From contig NZ_BONW01000012.1 in the NCBI RefSeq assembly GCF_016862915.1, positions 124,001 to 188,000 on the forward strand: a DNA stretch of 64,000 nucleotides, given 5' to 3'. The DNA comes from Plantactinospora endophytica (GTDB taxonomy: Bacteria; Actinomycetota; Actinomycetes; Mycobacteriales; Micromonosporaceae). Positions 1 to 6,863 of this stretch are shown in pieces (position 1 is the first letter of the stretch; every line of letters begins with the position of its first letter). The notes below the pieces were generated by a model, which was given only the letters and a program-made list of their open reading frames with translations, ran no database searches and had not been told where the DNA came from. Position numbers and translations under genes: made by a program.

Positions 1-1
1 C

Positions 2-325
2 TCCTCGGCCGCCGCCACCCTCGGCAGCCCCGGCGAGTACGTGCACTACGCCGCCGTCAAGGCCGCCACCGACACCCTCACCGTCGGCCTGGCCAAGGAA
101 CTCGCACCCCGGGGCATCCGGGTCAACTGTGTCGCGCCCGGCGTCGTCGACACCGAGATCCACACCATCTCCGGGGTACCCGACCGGGCGCAGCGGGCCG
201 CCGGCCGGATCCCGCTCGGTCGCGCCGGTCGGGCCGACGAGATCGCCGCCGCGATCGTCTGGCTGCTCGGCGAGGACGCCTCCTACACGACCGGAACCGT
301 GCTGCGGGTGGCCGGCGGCATGTGA
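2..325 (+). CDS. SDR family oxidoreductase, C-terminal part (truncated by window edge)
   Basis: This is the C-terminal part of a short-chain dehydrogenase/reductase; the N-terminal Rossmann half lies upstream of the window. The visible reading frame opens SSAAATLGSPGEYVHYAAVK, which holds the catalytic YxxxK pair, with the active-site serine segment just before it. It continues through GIRVNCVAPGVVDT, the usual segment after the lysine, and ends with the family-typical TGTVLRVAGGM tail, where the consensus is TGxxxxVDGG. Substrate cannot be told. The stop is TGA at 323-325, and the next 500 bases hold no gene, so it is probably the last gene of its unit. Confidence 0.9.
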   Translation, partial: SSAAATLGSPGEYVHYAAVKAATDTLTVGLAKELAPRGIRVNCVAPGVVDTEIHTISGVPDRAQRAAGRIPLGRAGRADEIAAAIVWLLGEDASYTTGTVLRVAGGM

Positions 326-406
326 CCGCGTCCGAGGCCGGGTTGCGCAGGGTGCCGTTGCCCTGCATCCGGCCGTCCGAACGGACCGACAACCGGGCCA
401 GGTTGC

Positions 407-434
407 CAGGTCGATAATCTACATTATGTCAACT
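407..434. other. dif: Chromosome dimer resolution site dif
   Basis: The 28-bp site has the Xer layout of an 11-bp arm, a 6-bp centre and an 11-bp arm. The core reads GATAATCTACATTATGTCAA. Against the published actinobacterial dif consensus as I recall it (TTSRCCGATAAT, then VNACATTATGTCAAGT) I count about 24 of 28 compatible positions, including all of the inner-arm bases. It sits in a gene-free, locally AT-rich patch. XerC/XerD act at dif with FtsK to resolve chromosome dimers at the terminus. This implies that the window begins at the replication terminus. Confidence 0.85.
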
Positions 435-835
435 AGTCGAGATCGGGTCCGCTCCGGTGGCTGTTTCGGGGTGAAGAACTACATCCCGGAGATTCGGCCA
501 CTTCCGTCAGACGTTCTCCCCGCCGCGCGGCACCTCAAGAGCGCCGAACCCGACCTGACGGCGAGGCTGGCTGGGTTGGCGCCCCGAGCACGATGACCCC
601 GCATCGTCCTCGTGCTCAGGTCGGTGTCGGAGACCTGGAACGTCGTGGCCGACCGGAACGCCGGAGCGACCGTCGTCGGTCGCCGTTCACCTGCGAGCAG
701 TTCGCCACCGGTTTCGGTGTGACGGAAGCCGTCCCGAGCACCGGCCGGTCGGCCGCTCTCCCGGTCTGGCCCCGACCGGTGTCGGGCCGGCCACGAGAGA
801 GTTTCAAGATCGCCTGACTCGCCGAACTGTCCTGA
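435..835. other. Gene-free spacer between dif and the recombinase
   Basis: I see no convincing gene in this 400-base stretch. Translations in all frames are arginine- and proline-rich shadows without recognisable motifs. The only structure noted is a hairpin with 8-bp arms, GAGCACGA at 586-593 and TCGTGCTC at 610-617, separated by 16 bases. Its role is unknown. Confidence 0.6.
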
Positions 836-863
836 ATCATGCATAATATTCGTTATGCAGGAC
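836..863. other. Second Xer-type (dif-like) core site overlapping the recombinase start codon
   Basis: GCATAA (841-846), a 6-bp centre TATTCG (847-852) and TTATGC (853-858) form the arm-spacer-arm geometry of a Xer site. The inverted repeat is perfect over 7 bp per arm (TGCATAA/TTATGCA). The inner bases CATAA...TTATG match dif sites of many bacteria, but the outer arms and centre differ from the dif site 429 bp away. The ATG of the downstream tyrosine recombinase (855) lies inside the right arm. It could be a recombination site or an autoregulatory operator. Confidence 0.55.
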
Positions 864-1871
864 AAAGAGGACTTTCTGCTACTCCCCCTCGTCGAGCAGT
901 TCCTGACCTCCCGGGCCACCCGCAAGCCCTCCCCGCACTCGCTGGCGGCGTACCGGCGGGACCTGCTGGGGGTCGCTCAGTTGGTCGCCGACGACCCCGC
1001 CACTCCCCTCCCCCTGGCGGAGCTGCCGATCCGCGCCCTGACCTCCCGGTCGCTGCGGGCGGCCTTCGCCCGGTTCGCCGCTCCCCGGGCCGCCGCCTCC
1101 ATCCACCGGGCCTGGTCCACCTGGAACGGTTTCTTCGACTTCCTCGTCGCCGAGGCGGTCGTGGGCGGAAATCCGATGCCGGCGGTGGCCAAGCCCCGGG
1201 TGCCGCCCGCGCCGCCGAAGCCGCTGCGCGGCGAGCGTACGCCGGAGCAGTTGCTGGCCGGGGTCGCCCGGCCGGACCAGCGGCAGCGCCATCCGTGGCC
1301 GGAGCGGGACCTCGCGGTGCTGGCCCTGGCGCTCTGTGCCGGGCTGCGCCTGTCCGAGCTGTTGGCGCTGCGGACGGGGTCGCTGGTCGGTCGGGAGGGT
1401 GAGCGTCGGGTCGAGGTGACCGGCAAGGGCAGCCGGTCCCGGATGATTCCGGTGGAGCCGGAACTCGACCAGGTGATCGTGGACTATCTGGAGAGCCGGC
1501 GTCACCGCTTCGGGTCGCGTACGGTCGGGCCGGACTCGGCGCTGCTGGTCGACCGGCACGGTGTGCCGCTGCGCCGGGGCGGCCTGCAATATCTGGTGGA
1601 GTCCTGCTATCGGCGGGCCGGGATCACCGACCGGGTGCCGCCGGGGGCGCGACTGCACGCGCTGCGGCACACCTTCGCGACCCGGCTGGCCGAGGACGGG
1701 GCGAGCGCGCCGGAGATCATGCGGTTGCTGGGGCACGCGAGTCTGGCGACGAGTCAGAACTACATCGAGGTGACCGCCGAGCAGGAGCGGGCGGCGGTAC
1801 GGGCGAACCGCACCAACCGGTCGCTGGGCCGGCTGCTGTCGGGGCAGCTGGCCACGGGCGGGTCCGATTAG
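855..1871 (+). CDS. Tyrosine recombinase (XerC/XerD-like integrase)
   Basis: The 338-residue protein belongs to the phage-integrase/Xer family. The N-terminal SAM-like core-binding domain spans about residues 8-115 and the catalytic domain about 130-320. All six catalytic residues can be placed: R165 (GLRLSE), K191 (TGKGSRSR), H268 and R271 (HALRHTFATRL), H294 (LLGHAS) and nucleophile Y303 (QNYIEV). The length is slightly more than the usual 300-residue XerC/D. Its start codon is inside a dif-like palindrome, and the probable chromosomal dif lies 420 bp upstream. It may be a third, terminus-linked Xer enzyme or a domesticated integrase. No phage or transposon genes flank it. Confidence 0.9.
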   Translation: MQDKEDFLLLPLVEQFLTSRATRKPSPHSLAAYRRDLLGVAQLVADDPATPLPLAELPIRALTSRSLRAAFARFAAPRAAASIHRAWSTWNGFFDFLVAEAVVGGNPMPAVAKPRVPPAPPKPLRGERTPEQLLAGVARPDQRQRHPWPERDLAVLALALCAGLRLSELLALRTGSLVGREGERRVEVTGKGSRSRMIPVEPELDQVIVDYLESRRHRFGSRTVGPDSALLVDRHGVPLRRGGLQYLVESCYRRAGITDRVPPGARLHALRHTFATRLAEDGASAPEIMRLLGHASLATSQNYIEVTAEQERAAVRANRTNRSLGRLLSGQLATGGSD

Positions 1872-2014
1872 CGGCTGCCTCGCGGCTCGGGTTCCGGTGG
1901 ACCGGCCGGGTCTGGGTGGACCGGGGCGGAGCCCGGACGGCGCCCGCCGGAGGATCCCCGTCGACTCCGTGGGGGCGGTCCAGGAGGCCGCGCGGGGCCG
2001 CGCCGGGACGGTAG

Positions 2015-4717
2015 CTAGCCGGGTGCGGCGGTGCGCAGGCCGGAGATGTTGAGTACCAGGGTGCGCCGGTCGGCGGTGACGACTCCGACCAGGTTGCCGG
2101 CGATCGCCACCTGTTCGGGGACCTTGTCGCCGACGGCGAACCGGTCGGTGCCTTCGTCGGTGGTGGTGTCCTCGACCTGGAGGTGCCAGCGCGTCGGTGA
2201 GCCGGTGACGGTGCCGAGGACGAGTCGTCCGTCGGCGGCGGCTTCGAGGTTGGCGCGCTCGGGGAGTTTTCGCCGCGCCTCGCCGCTGGTGCCGCTGATC
2301 AGTCGGGGGTTGCTGAGCGAGTCGAAGGTGCCTCGTCCGGTGACCAGGGTGTCGCCGTGGGCGTACCAGTTCTCGTCGGAGTGTTCGGTGGGTACGGTCC
2401 AGTCCGGCTTTCCGCTGCGGGTGTTGATCGCGACGACGCGGTGCTCGGCGCTGTTGGTGATCGCGACGCAGATCCGGGTCGGCGCACAGGGTTTGATCCG
2501 TTCGACGATGTCACCGGCGGCGAGCGGCACGGTCCAGCGCTGCCGCAACCGGGGTACGTCGTAGGCGGCGAGGACGTGGTCGTCGCCGGTGGTCTTGCCG
2601 ATCACCGTGTTGTCGTGTGCGGTCCAGAGGTCGGGTTCGAGGGGTAGTTTGCCGCTTCCCCGGACCTTTCCGGTGTTGGCGTCGAGCAGGTAGCCGCGGT
2701 CGTTGGCGGAGTCGAGTTCGACGATGGTCTGGGTGCCGCCGGGCGTGTCGTGGTAGCTGCCGGCGACGGCGGGCAGGGCGCCGGGGGCGGGTGTGCCGGG
2801 GGTGCGCCACTGGCGTACCGGTTCGGCGCGGTGTTCGTCGATGGTGAGCAGGTCGGGTTCGCCGGACTTGTTCCACACCTGGCGGCCGGTGCGCAGGTTG
2901 ACGCGGCTGATCGCGAGTTCGTCGGAGTCGCCGAGGGTCTCGACGATTGCGTCGGTGCCGTAGTAGGCGACGTCGGCGCGGTCGGGCCAGGGGCGTTGCC
3001 AGAGCAGCCGTCCGTTCCTGCCGTCGAGTACGGCGCGGACGTCTTCGCCGCCGTTGGTGACGGAGTCCTCACCGTCGACGACGATCAGGTCTTCGACGGC
3101 GGTGATCCGCAGGTCTCTGGGTTCGATCGGCAGGGTTGCCGTCCATCGGGGTGGACCGGTGGCGGCGGTCAGTGCGATGACTTCGGTGCTGCGGTTGCCG
3201 GCGACGGCGGAGATCACGTCGGTGCCGCGTACGGTGACGGCGGCGGCGCCCCGGCGGCTGCTGGAGTGGCTGTTGGCCTGGTCGAGGGTTCCGGTGGCGG
3301 GCGGGCCGGCGTCGAGGATGCCGAGGTTGAGGGCGCCGATCTGGTTGGTCAGCCACTCCCCGCCGACGACGACGGTGCCGACGCAGCCGGCGACGGCGAG
3401 GAACGTGGTGCTGGTGACGAGGAGTCGGCGGATCCGTCGGCGGCGCGGGCTGGCCGGTGGTGCGGGTGGCGGCGTGGTCGGTCGCGGAGGGCCGGCGGGT
3501 GGGTGTGGCGGTTGTCCGCCGGTCGGGCCGGGTGGTGGCAGGGGCGGCGTCGGTGCGGACGCGGCTCCGGGTGTCGGCGGGAAGCTGACCGGGGGGTGGG
3601 GCGGGCCGCTGGTTGGGGTGGCCGGGTGGCGGGTGGCGGTGTCGGGTCCGGTGTGGTGGATGGCGCCGTACGCGACGGGGAGTTCGGGTTGTTCGGGGAC
3701 GGTGGGTGCGATGCCGAGTCGGGCGTGCAGGCGGCTGGCGACCAGGGGCAGTCGGCTGGATCCGCCGACGAGCAGCAGGCCGGTGAGGTGGCGGGCGTCG
3801 ACGCCGGCCCGGTCGAGGGTGCGGCGGGTTTCGTCGACGGCGCGGGCGACGAGTGGTCCGGCGATCCGGTCGAGTTCGTCGCGGGTGAGGTGCAGCGGGT
3901 CGTCGCGGCCGGGTACCTGGACGGGGGCGCTGGCGGTGCGGGAGAGCATTTCCTTGGCGGCGCGGACCTCGGTCCAGAACGTCTGCCGGTCGCGGCGTTC
4001 GGCGGGGGTGTCGGGGTGGTGCAGTCGTCGCCACTGTTCGGGGTCGCGGAGTGCGACGAGTTGGCCGAGGTGGGCGACGAGGGCGTCGTCGATGTCGAGG
4101 CCGCCGAGGTCGTCGAGGCCGCCGGTGGCGAGGACGCGTAGTGCGGTGGGTTCGCGGCGGACGACGGCGACGTCGAGGGTGCCGCCGCCGAAGTCGAAGA
4201 TGCCGATGGCGCCGCCGACGGGTAGTTGCTGGTGGAGGACCTGGGCGCAGTAGGTGGCGGCGGCGACGGGTTCGTCGAGGAGGCGTACGGGTCCGAGGCC
4301 GGCGTGGGCGGCGGCGGTGCGGAGCAGGGTGCGGCGGGGTTGGCCCCAGTCGGCGGGGCAGGTGAGGACGGTGGTGGCGGCGGGGTCGACGCCGGCGGTA
4401 CGGGCTTCGTCGGCGACTCGGCGCAGGGTGGCGGTGAGGAGTCGTTCGACGGGTACCTCGTCGGTGCCGAGCAGCAGGGTGCCGTCGTCGATGCGGCGTT
4501 TCGGGTGTGGTTCGTAGCGTTGCGGGTCGGTGCCGCCGAGCCGGACGGCGTCTCGTCCGGTGTGCACGGTGCCGTCGGGGCCGAGGTGGGTGGCGGAGGC
4601 GAGCAGGGGGCTGCCGTCGAAGAGCAGGGTTCGGGCCGGTTGGTGGGTGTCTCGGCGGACCATGGCGACGGTGTGGGTGGTGCCGAGGTCTATGGCGAGC
4701 CGGACCGGCTGGTCCAC
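2015..4717 (-). CDS. Membrane-anchored Hsp70-family protein with C-terminal PQQ-like beta-propeller
   Basis: An N-terminal Hsp70/DnaK-type ATPase domain (about 5-355) shows phosphate-1 DLGTTHT (10-16), phosphate-2 DFGGGT (175-180) and the adenosine motif VGGSSRLP (317-324). A long proline-rich linker (about 360-423), a basic stretch and one membrane helix (about 432-454) follow. The remaining 450 residues are a repeat-rich domain with WTV/WTA blades, like PQQ-binding or pyrrolo-quinoline beta-propellers. The predicted topology is a cytoplasmic ATPase and an extracytoplasmic propeller. There is no DnaK substrate-binding domain. I chose GTG at 4717 because GGAGGT lies 7 bases before it; a GTG 9 bases further upstream would overlap that ribosome-binding site. 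It may be an envelope sensor. Confidence 0.85.
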   Translation of the reverse strand: MDQPVRLAIDLGTTHTVAMVRRDTHQPARTLLFDGSPLLASATHLGPDGTVHTGRDAVRLGGTDPQRYEPHPKRRIDDGTLLLGTDEVPVERLLTATLRRVADEARTAGVDPAATTVLTCPADWGQPRRTLLRTAAAHAGLGPVRLLDEPVAAATYCAQVLHQQLPVGGAIGIFDFGGGTLDVAVVRREPTALRVLATGGLDDLGGLDIDDALVAHLGQLVALRDPEQWRRLHHPDTPAERRDRQTFWTEVRAAKEMLSRTASAPVQVPGRDDPLHLTRDELDRIAGPLVARAVDETRRTLDRAGVDARHLTGLLLVGGSSRLPLVASRLHARLGIAPTVPEQPELPVAYGAIHHTGPDTATRHPATPTSGPPHPPVSFPPTPGAASAPTPPLPPPGPTGGQPPHPPAGPPRPTTPPPAPPASPRRRRIRRLLVTSTTFLAVAGCVGTVVVGGEWLTNQIGALNLGILDAGPPATGTLDQANSHSSSRRGAAAVTVRGTDVISAVAGNRSTEVIALTAATGPPRWTATLPIEPRDLRITAVEDLIVVDGEDSVTNGGEDVRAVLDGRNGRLLWQRPWPDRADVAYYGTDAIVETLGDSDELAISRVNLRTGRQVWNKSGEPDLLTIDEHRAEPVRQWRTPGTPAPGALPAVAGSYHDTPGGTQTIVELDSANDRGYLLDANTGKVRGSGKLPLEPDLWTAHDNTVIGKTTGDDHVLAAYDVPRLRQRWTVPLAAGDIVERIKPCAPTRICVAITNSAEHRVVAINTRSGKPDWTVPTEHSDENWYAHGDTLVTGRGTFDSLSNPRLISGTSGEARRKLPERANLEAAADGRLVLGTVTGSPTRWHLQVEDTTTDEGTDRFAVGDKVPEQVAIAGNLVGVVTADRRTLVLNISGLRTAAPG

Positions 4718-4954
4718 CGATGTCACCTCCGGGTGCGGCGGCGCGGCGGGGGTCGGGGCGCCGCGTGCGGATGCTACTTCCCGGTGTGCGGGTGGCGGGT
4801 CGGGGGTTGGCTGGTTCCCGGTCGGGTGCGTCGGCTGGTTCGCGGAGGTGGTCGGGTGGTGCTGCTCCCCCCGCCGGGCACGTGGCTCGGTCCGCCGGGT
4901 GCGGGCGGCGGTGTTCGACGAGGTAGGTCCGGCTGCCGGTCGCCGTCGTGGTGT

Positions 4955-5740
4955 TCAGGCGAGGTCGATGACGAGTGGGCGGTGGTCGGAGATGGTGGCG
5001 ACGGGTGTGTCGGCGGCGGTGACGGCGGGCAGTGCGTGGCCGTCGCGGGGGTCGGCGAGGATGTGGTCGAGTTGGACCCGGGGCTGTCTGGCCGGGTAGG
5101 TGGGGCGGCGGGCCAGGGAGCGCCAGCCGGAGACGAGGGTGGCGAGGCCGGCGGGCAGGTTGAGGTCGCCGAGCAGGATCCGGGGTGCGGGCAGGGTACG
5201 CAGGGCGCGGATGACCTGGCGCAGTTGTCGGACGTTCCAGCCGGGTACGAAGGACAAGTGGGTGGCGGCGGCGGTGATCGGCCCGTACGGGGTGTCGAGG
5301 ATGGCGGCGAGGACGACCCGGGGTTCGTCGCGGAGCATGATGATTCCGCCGCGTGGGCCGGGGTCGATCACCGGGGAGCGTACGGGTGCCGAGGCGAGGC
5401 GGGTTACCTGCCAGGACCGGACCGGGTACCGGCTGATCAGGCCGATGCCGTAGAGGGGTTCGCCGTGTCCGTCGTCGTCGTGGGTCAGCGGCCGGAACCG
5501 TTCGCCGGGGGTGCCGACGACGGCGGCGGCGAAGCGGTGTTCGGGGGCGTTCATCGCCTGGGCGGCGATGGCGGTGAGGTCTAGGTGGTTGCTGCGGGAC
5601 TGGTCCCGGTCGACTTCCTGGAGGGCGAGGATGTCGGCGTCGAGGGTGGCGACGGCGGCGGCGAGCCGGGTCTCGTCGACGAGGCCGTCGTGCGGGGATC
5701 GGCCGTGCAGCACGTTGAAGGTAGCCAGGCGCACCTGCAC
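4955..5740 (-). CDS. Endonuclease/exonuclease/phosphatase family hydrolase
   Basis: This 261-residue protein has the order of motifs of the EEP (DNase I-like) superfamily: ATFNVLHG near the N terminus, LALQEVDRDQSRSN with the metal-binding glutamate, THLSF, LLGDLNL with the catalytic Asp-Asn pair, and the terminal ISDHRPLVIDL with Asp-His. No signal peptide or membrane helix is visible, so it is probably cytoplasmic. The substrate may be a nucleic acid, phosphoinositide or other phosphodiester. GTG at 5740 is used; GTG at 5734 is equally possible and better placed behind AAGGTG. It lies 237 bp upstream of, and in the same direction as, the Hsp70-like gene. Confidence 0.85.
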   Translation of the reverse strand: MQVRLATFNVLHGRSPHDGLVDETRLAAAVATLDADILALQEVDRDQSRSNHLDLTAIAAQAMNAPEHRFAAAVVGTPGERFRPLTHDDDGHGEPLYGIGLISRYPVRSWQVTRLASAPVRSPVIDPGPRGGIIMLRDEPRVVLAAILDTPYGPITAAATHLSFVPGWNVRQLRQVIRALRTLPAPRILLGDLNLPAGLATLVSGWRSLARRPTYPARQPRVQLDHILADPRDGHALPAVTAADTPVATISDHRPLVIDLA

Positions 5741-5771
5741 ACCTTACGGCGGGATGTGCGACAGTTTCGGC

Positions 5772-5861
5772 GTGATCTTCAAAGCGCTGTGTTGTTCCGC
5801 GCTGGTGTTCGTGGCGTTGGGCGTGCTCGGCATCTGGTTGCGGCGTCGTCGGGGTCGCTGA
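5772..5861 (+). CDS. Possible 29-residue single-pass membrane protein
   Basis: A short reading frame from GTG at 5772 (or ATG at 5754) encodes a hydrophobic helix LVFVALGVLGIWL followed by an RRRRGR tail. It reads away from the endonuclease gene. The layout, a helix plus a basic C-terminal anchor, is that of a small membrane protein rather than a shadow. The ribosome-binding site is weak and I do not recognise the family, so this remains tentative. Confidence 0.35.
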   Translation: MIFKALCCSALVFVALGVLGIWLRRRRGR

Positions 5862-6018
5862 GCGGCCTGGTCGCGGCGGGACTCGGCCGGCCCGCACGGT
5901 CAGGAGACCGGGGGCGGATGGCGGAGATCGTCTCGTTGGCCGGCGGCGTGTTCGGCGGGGCGTACGCCGGGCCGCTGTCTGCCCGGGCCCGTTCGGGAGT
6001 TGCCCGTCGGGTCGGGGG

Positions 6019-6522
6019 TTACCGGTCGGGGGTGGCGAAGCGGCCGGCGCGGATCTCGCGGAGGGCGCGGCGTCGGGTGTCGCCGCGCAGCGTGTCGACG
6101 TAGAGCCGGCCGAGGAGATGGTCGGTTTCGTGCTGGAGCGCGCGGGCGAGGAAGCCGCTGCCGGTGATGGTGAGCGGTTCGCCGTGCTGGTCGAGGCCGT
6201 GTGCGGTGGCGTGCATGGCGCGCGGGGTCGGGAAGTAGAGGCCCGGGATGGAGAGGCAGCCCTCGTCGTCGTCCTGTTGTTCGGTGGAGAGTTCGAGGGT
6301 GGGGTTGATCAGGTGGCCGCGGTGCCCGTCGGCGTCGTAGACGAAGACCTGGGCGCTGATGCCGATCTGGGGTGCGGCGACGCCGGCCCGGCCGGGTGCG
6401 CCGAGCAGGGTGTCCATCAGGTCGGTGACGAGGCCGCGTAGTTCGGCGTCGAAGCTGGTGACCGGTTCGCACGGGGTGCGGAGCACGGGGTCTCCGATGA
6501 TCCGGATGGGCCGCATCGTCAT
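6019..6522 (-). CDS. def: Peptide deformylase
   Basis: This 167-residue protein removes the N-terminal formyl group from nascent polypeptides. All three family motifs are present: motif 1 GVAAPQIG (47-54; the consensus is GxGLAAPQ, so one leucine is replaced), motif 2 EGCLS (87-91, metal-binding Cys89) and motif 3 HETDH (131-135, two metal-binding His and catalytic Glu). Length is normal. No fmt gene is adjacent, so it may be one of several deformylases. Start ATG at 6522 gives MTMRPIRIIGDPVL, where IxxxGDPVLR is the usual N-terminal segment. Confidence 0.95.
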   Translation of the reverse strand: MTMRPIRIIGDPVLRTPCEPVTSFDAELRGLVTDLMDTLLGAPGRAGVAAPQIGISAQVFVYDADGHRGHLINPTLELSTEQQDDDEGCLSIPGLYFPTPRAMHATAHGLDQHGEPLTITGSGFLARALQHETDHLLGRLYVDTLRGDTRRRALREIRAGRFATPDR

Positions 6523-6760
6523 GACCGGAACCTTATCGGTTCGTTACCCGTGCCGGGTGTGCCGGCGTCCCTCCGGGGTGCTGGCCGGGCTGGACGAGTT
6601 GCACACCATCCTTCGGTTCTGCCGGGAGTCGCAACTCGTCGCGGAGCCCCGGTGGTGCGGTCGGCGCGGACGGGCGGCGCGATGGCGGTCGGGCGGGCGT
6701 CGGGAGGACGGCGTCTTGGGTGGTGGCCGGTGGGCTGCGTCGATCGCCCGGGCGGGATTT

Positions 6761-6781
6761 CCGTATGACGTACGGTATAAT
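6761..6781 (+). promoter_or_regulatory. Probable promoter (perfect TATAAT) with overlapping palindrome for the SNF2 gene
   Basis: TATAAT at 6776-6781 is a perfect -10 box, striking in DNA this GC-rich. Immediately before it CCGTA-TGACG-TACGG (6761-6775) forms a 5-bp inverted repeat that could bind a regulator. I see no good -35 at the expected distance. Transcription from about 6788 would give a leader of some 76 bases before the start at 6864. The rest of the 341-base gap from def (6523-6863) shows nothing else. Confidence 0.45.
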
Positions 6782-6863
6782 GCTCGGGGCCAGTTCGGGT
6801 GGCGTTCGGTCGAGGCGGGGTCGCCCGGCGGGGCGGCTGGCAGGTGAGGGGGCGCGACCGGAC

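Noticed and set aside
586-617. Hairpin GAGCACGA/TCGTGCTC as a terminator or small RNA
   Set aside because: It has a short stem and long loop, with no gene end near; not enough to call a feature of its own.
479-925. Possible minus-strand gene of 148 codons in the dif spacer
   Set aside because: No motifs, crosses the recombinase start and palindrome, and has shadow-like composition.
435-1871. Integrated prophage or integrative element next to dif
   Set aside because: A recombinase is present, but no attachment repeats, excisionase, replication or phage genes were found around it.
3069-5897. Open frame of over 900 codons on the minus strand
   Set aside because: It is an Arg/Pro/His-rich shadow across the Hsp70 and endonuclease genes and carries no domain motifs.
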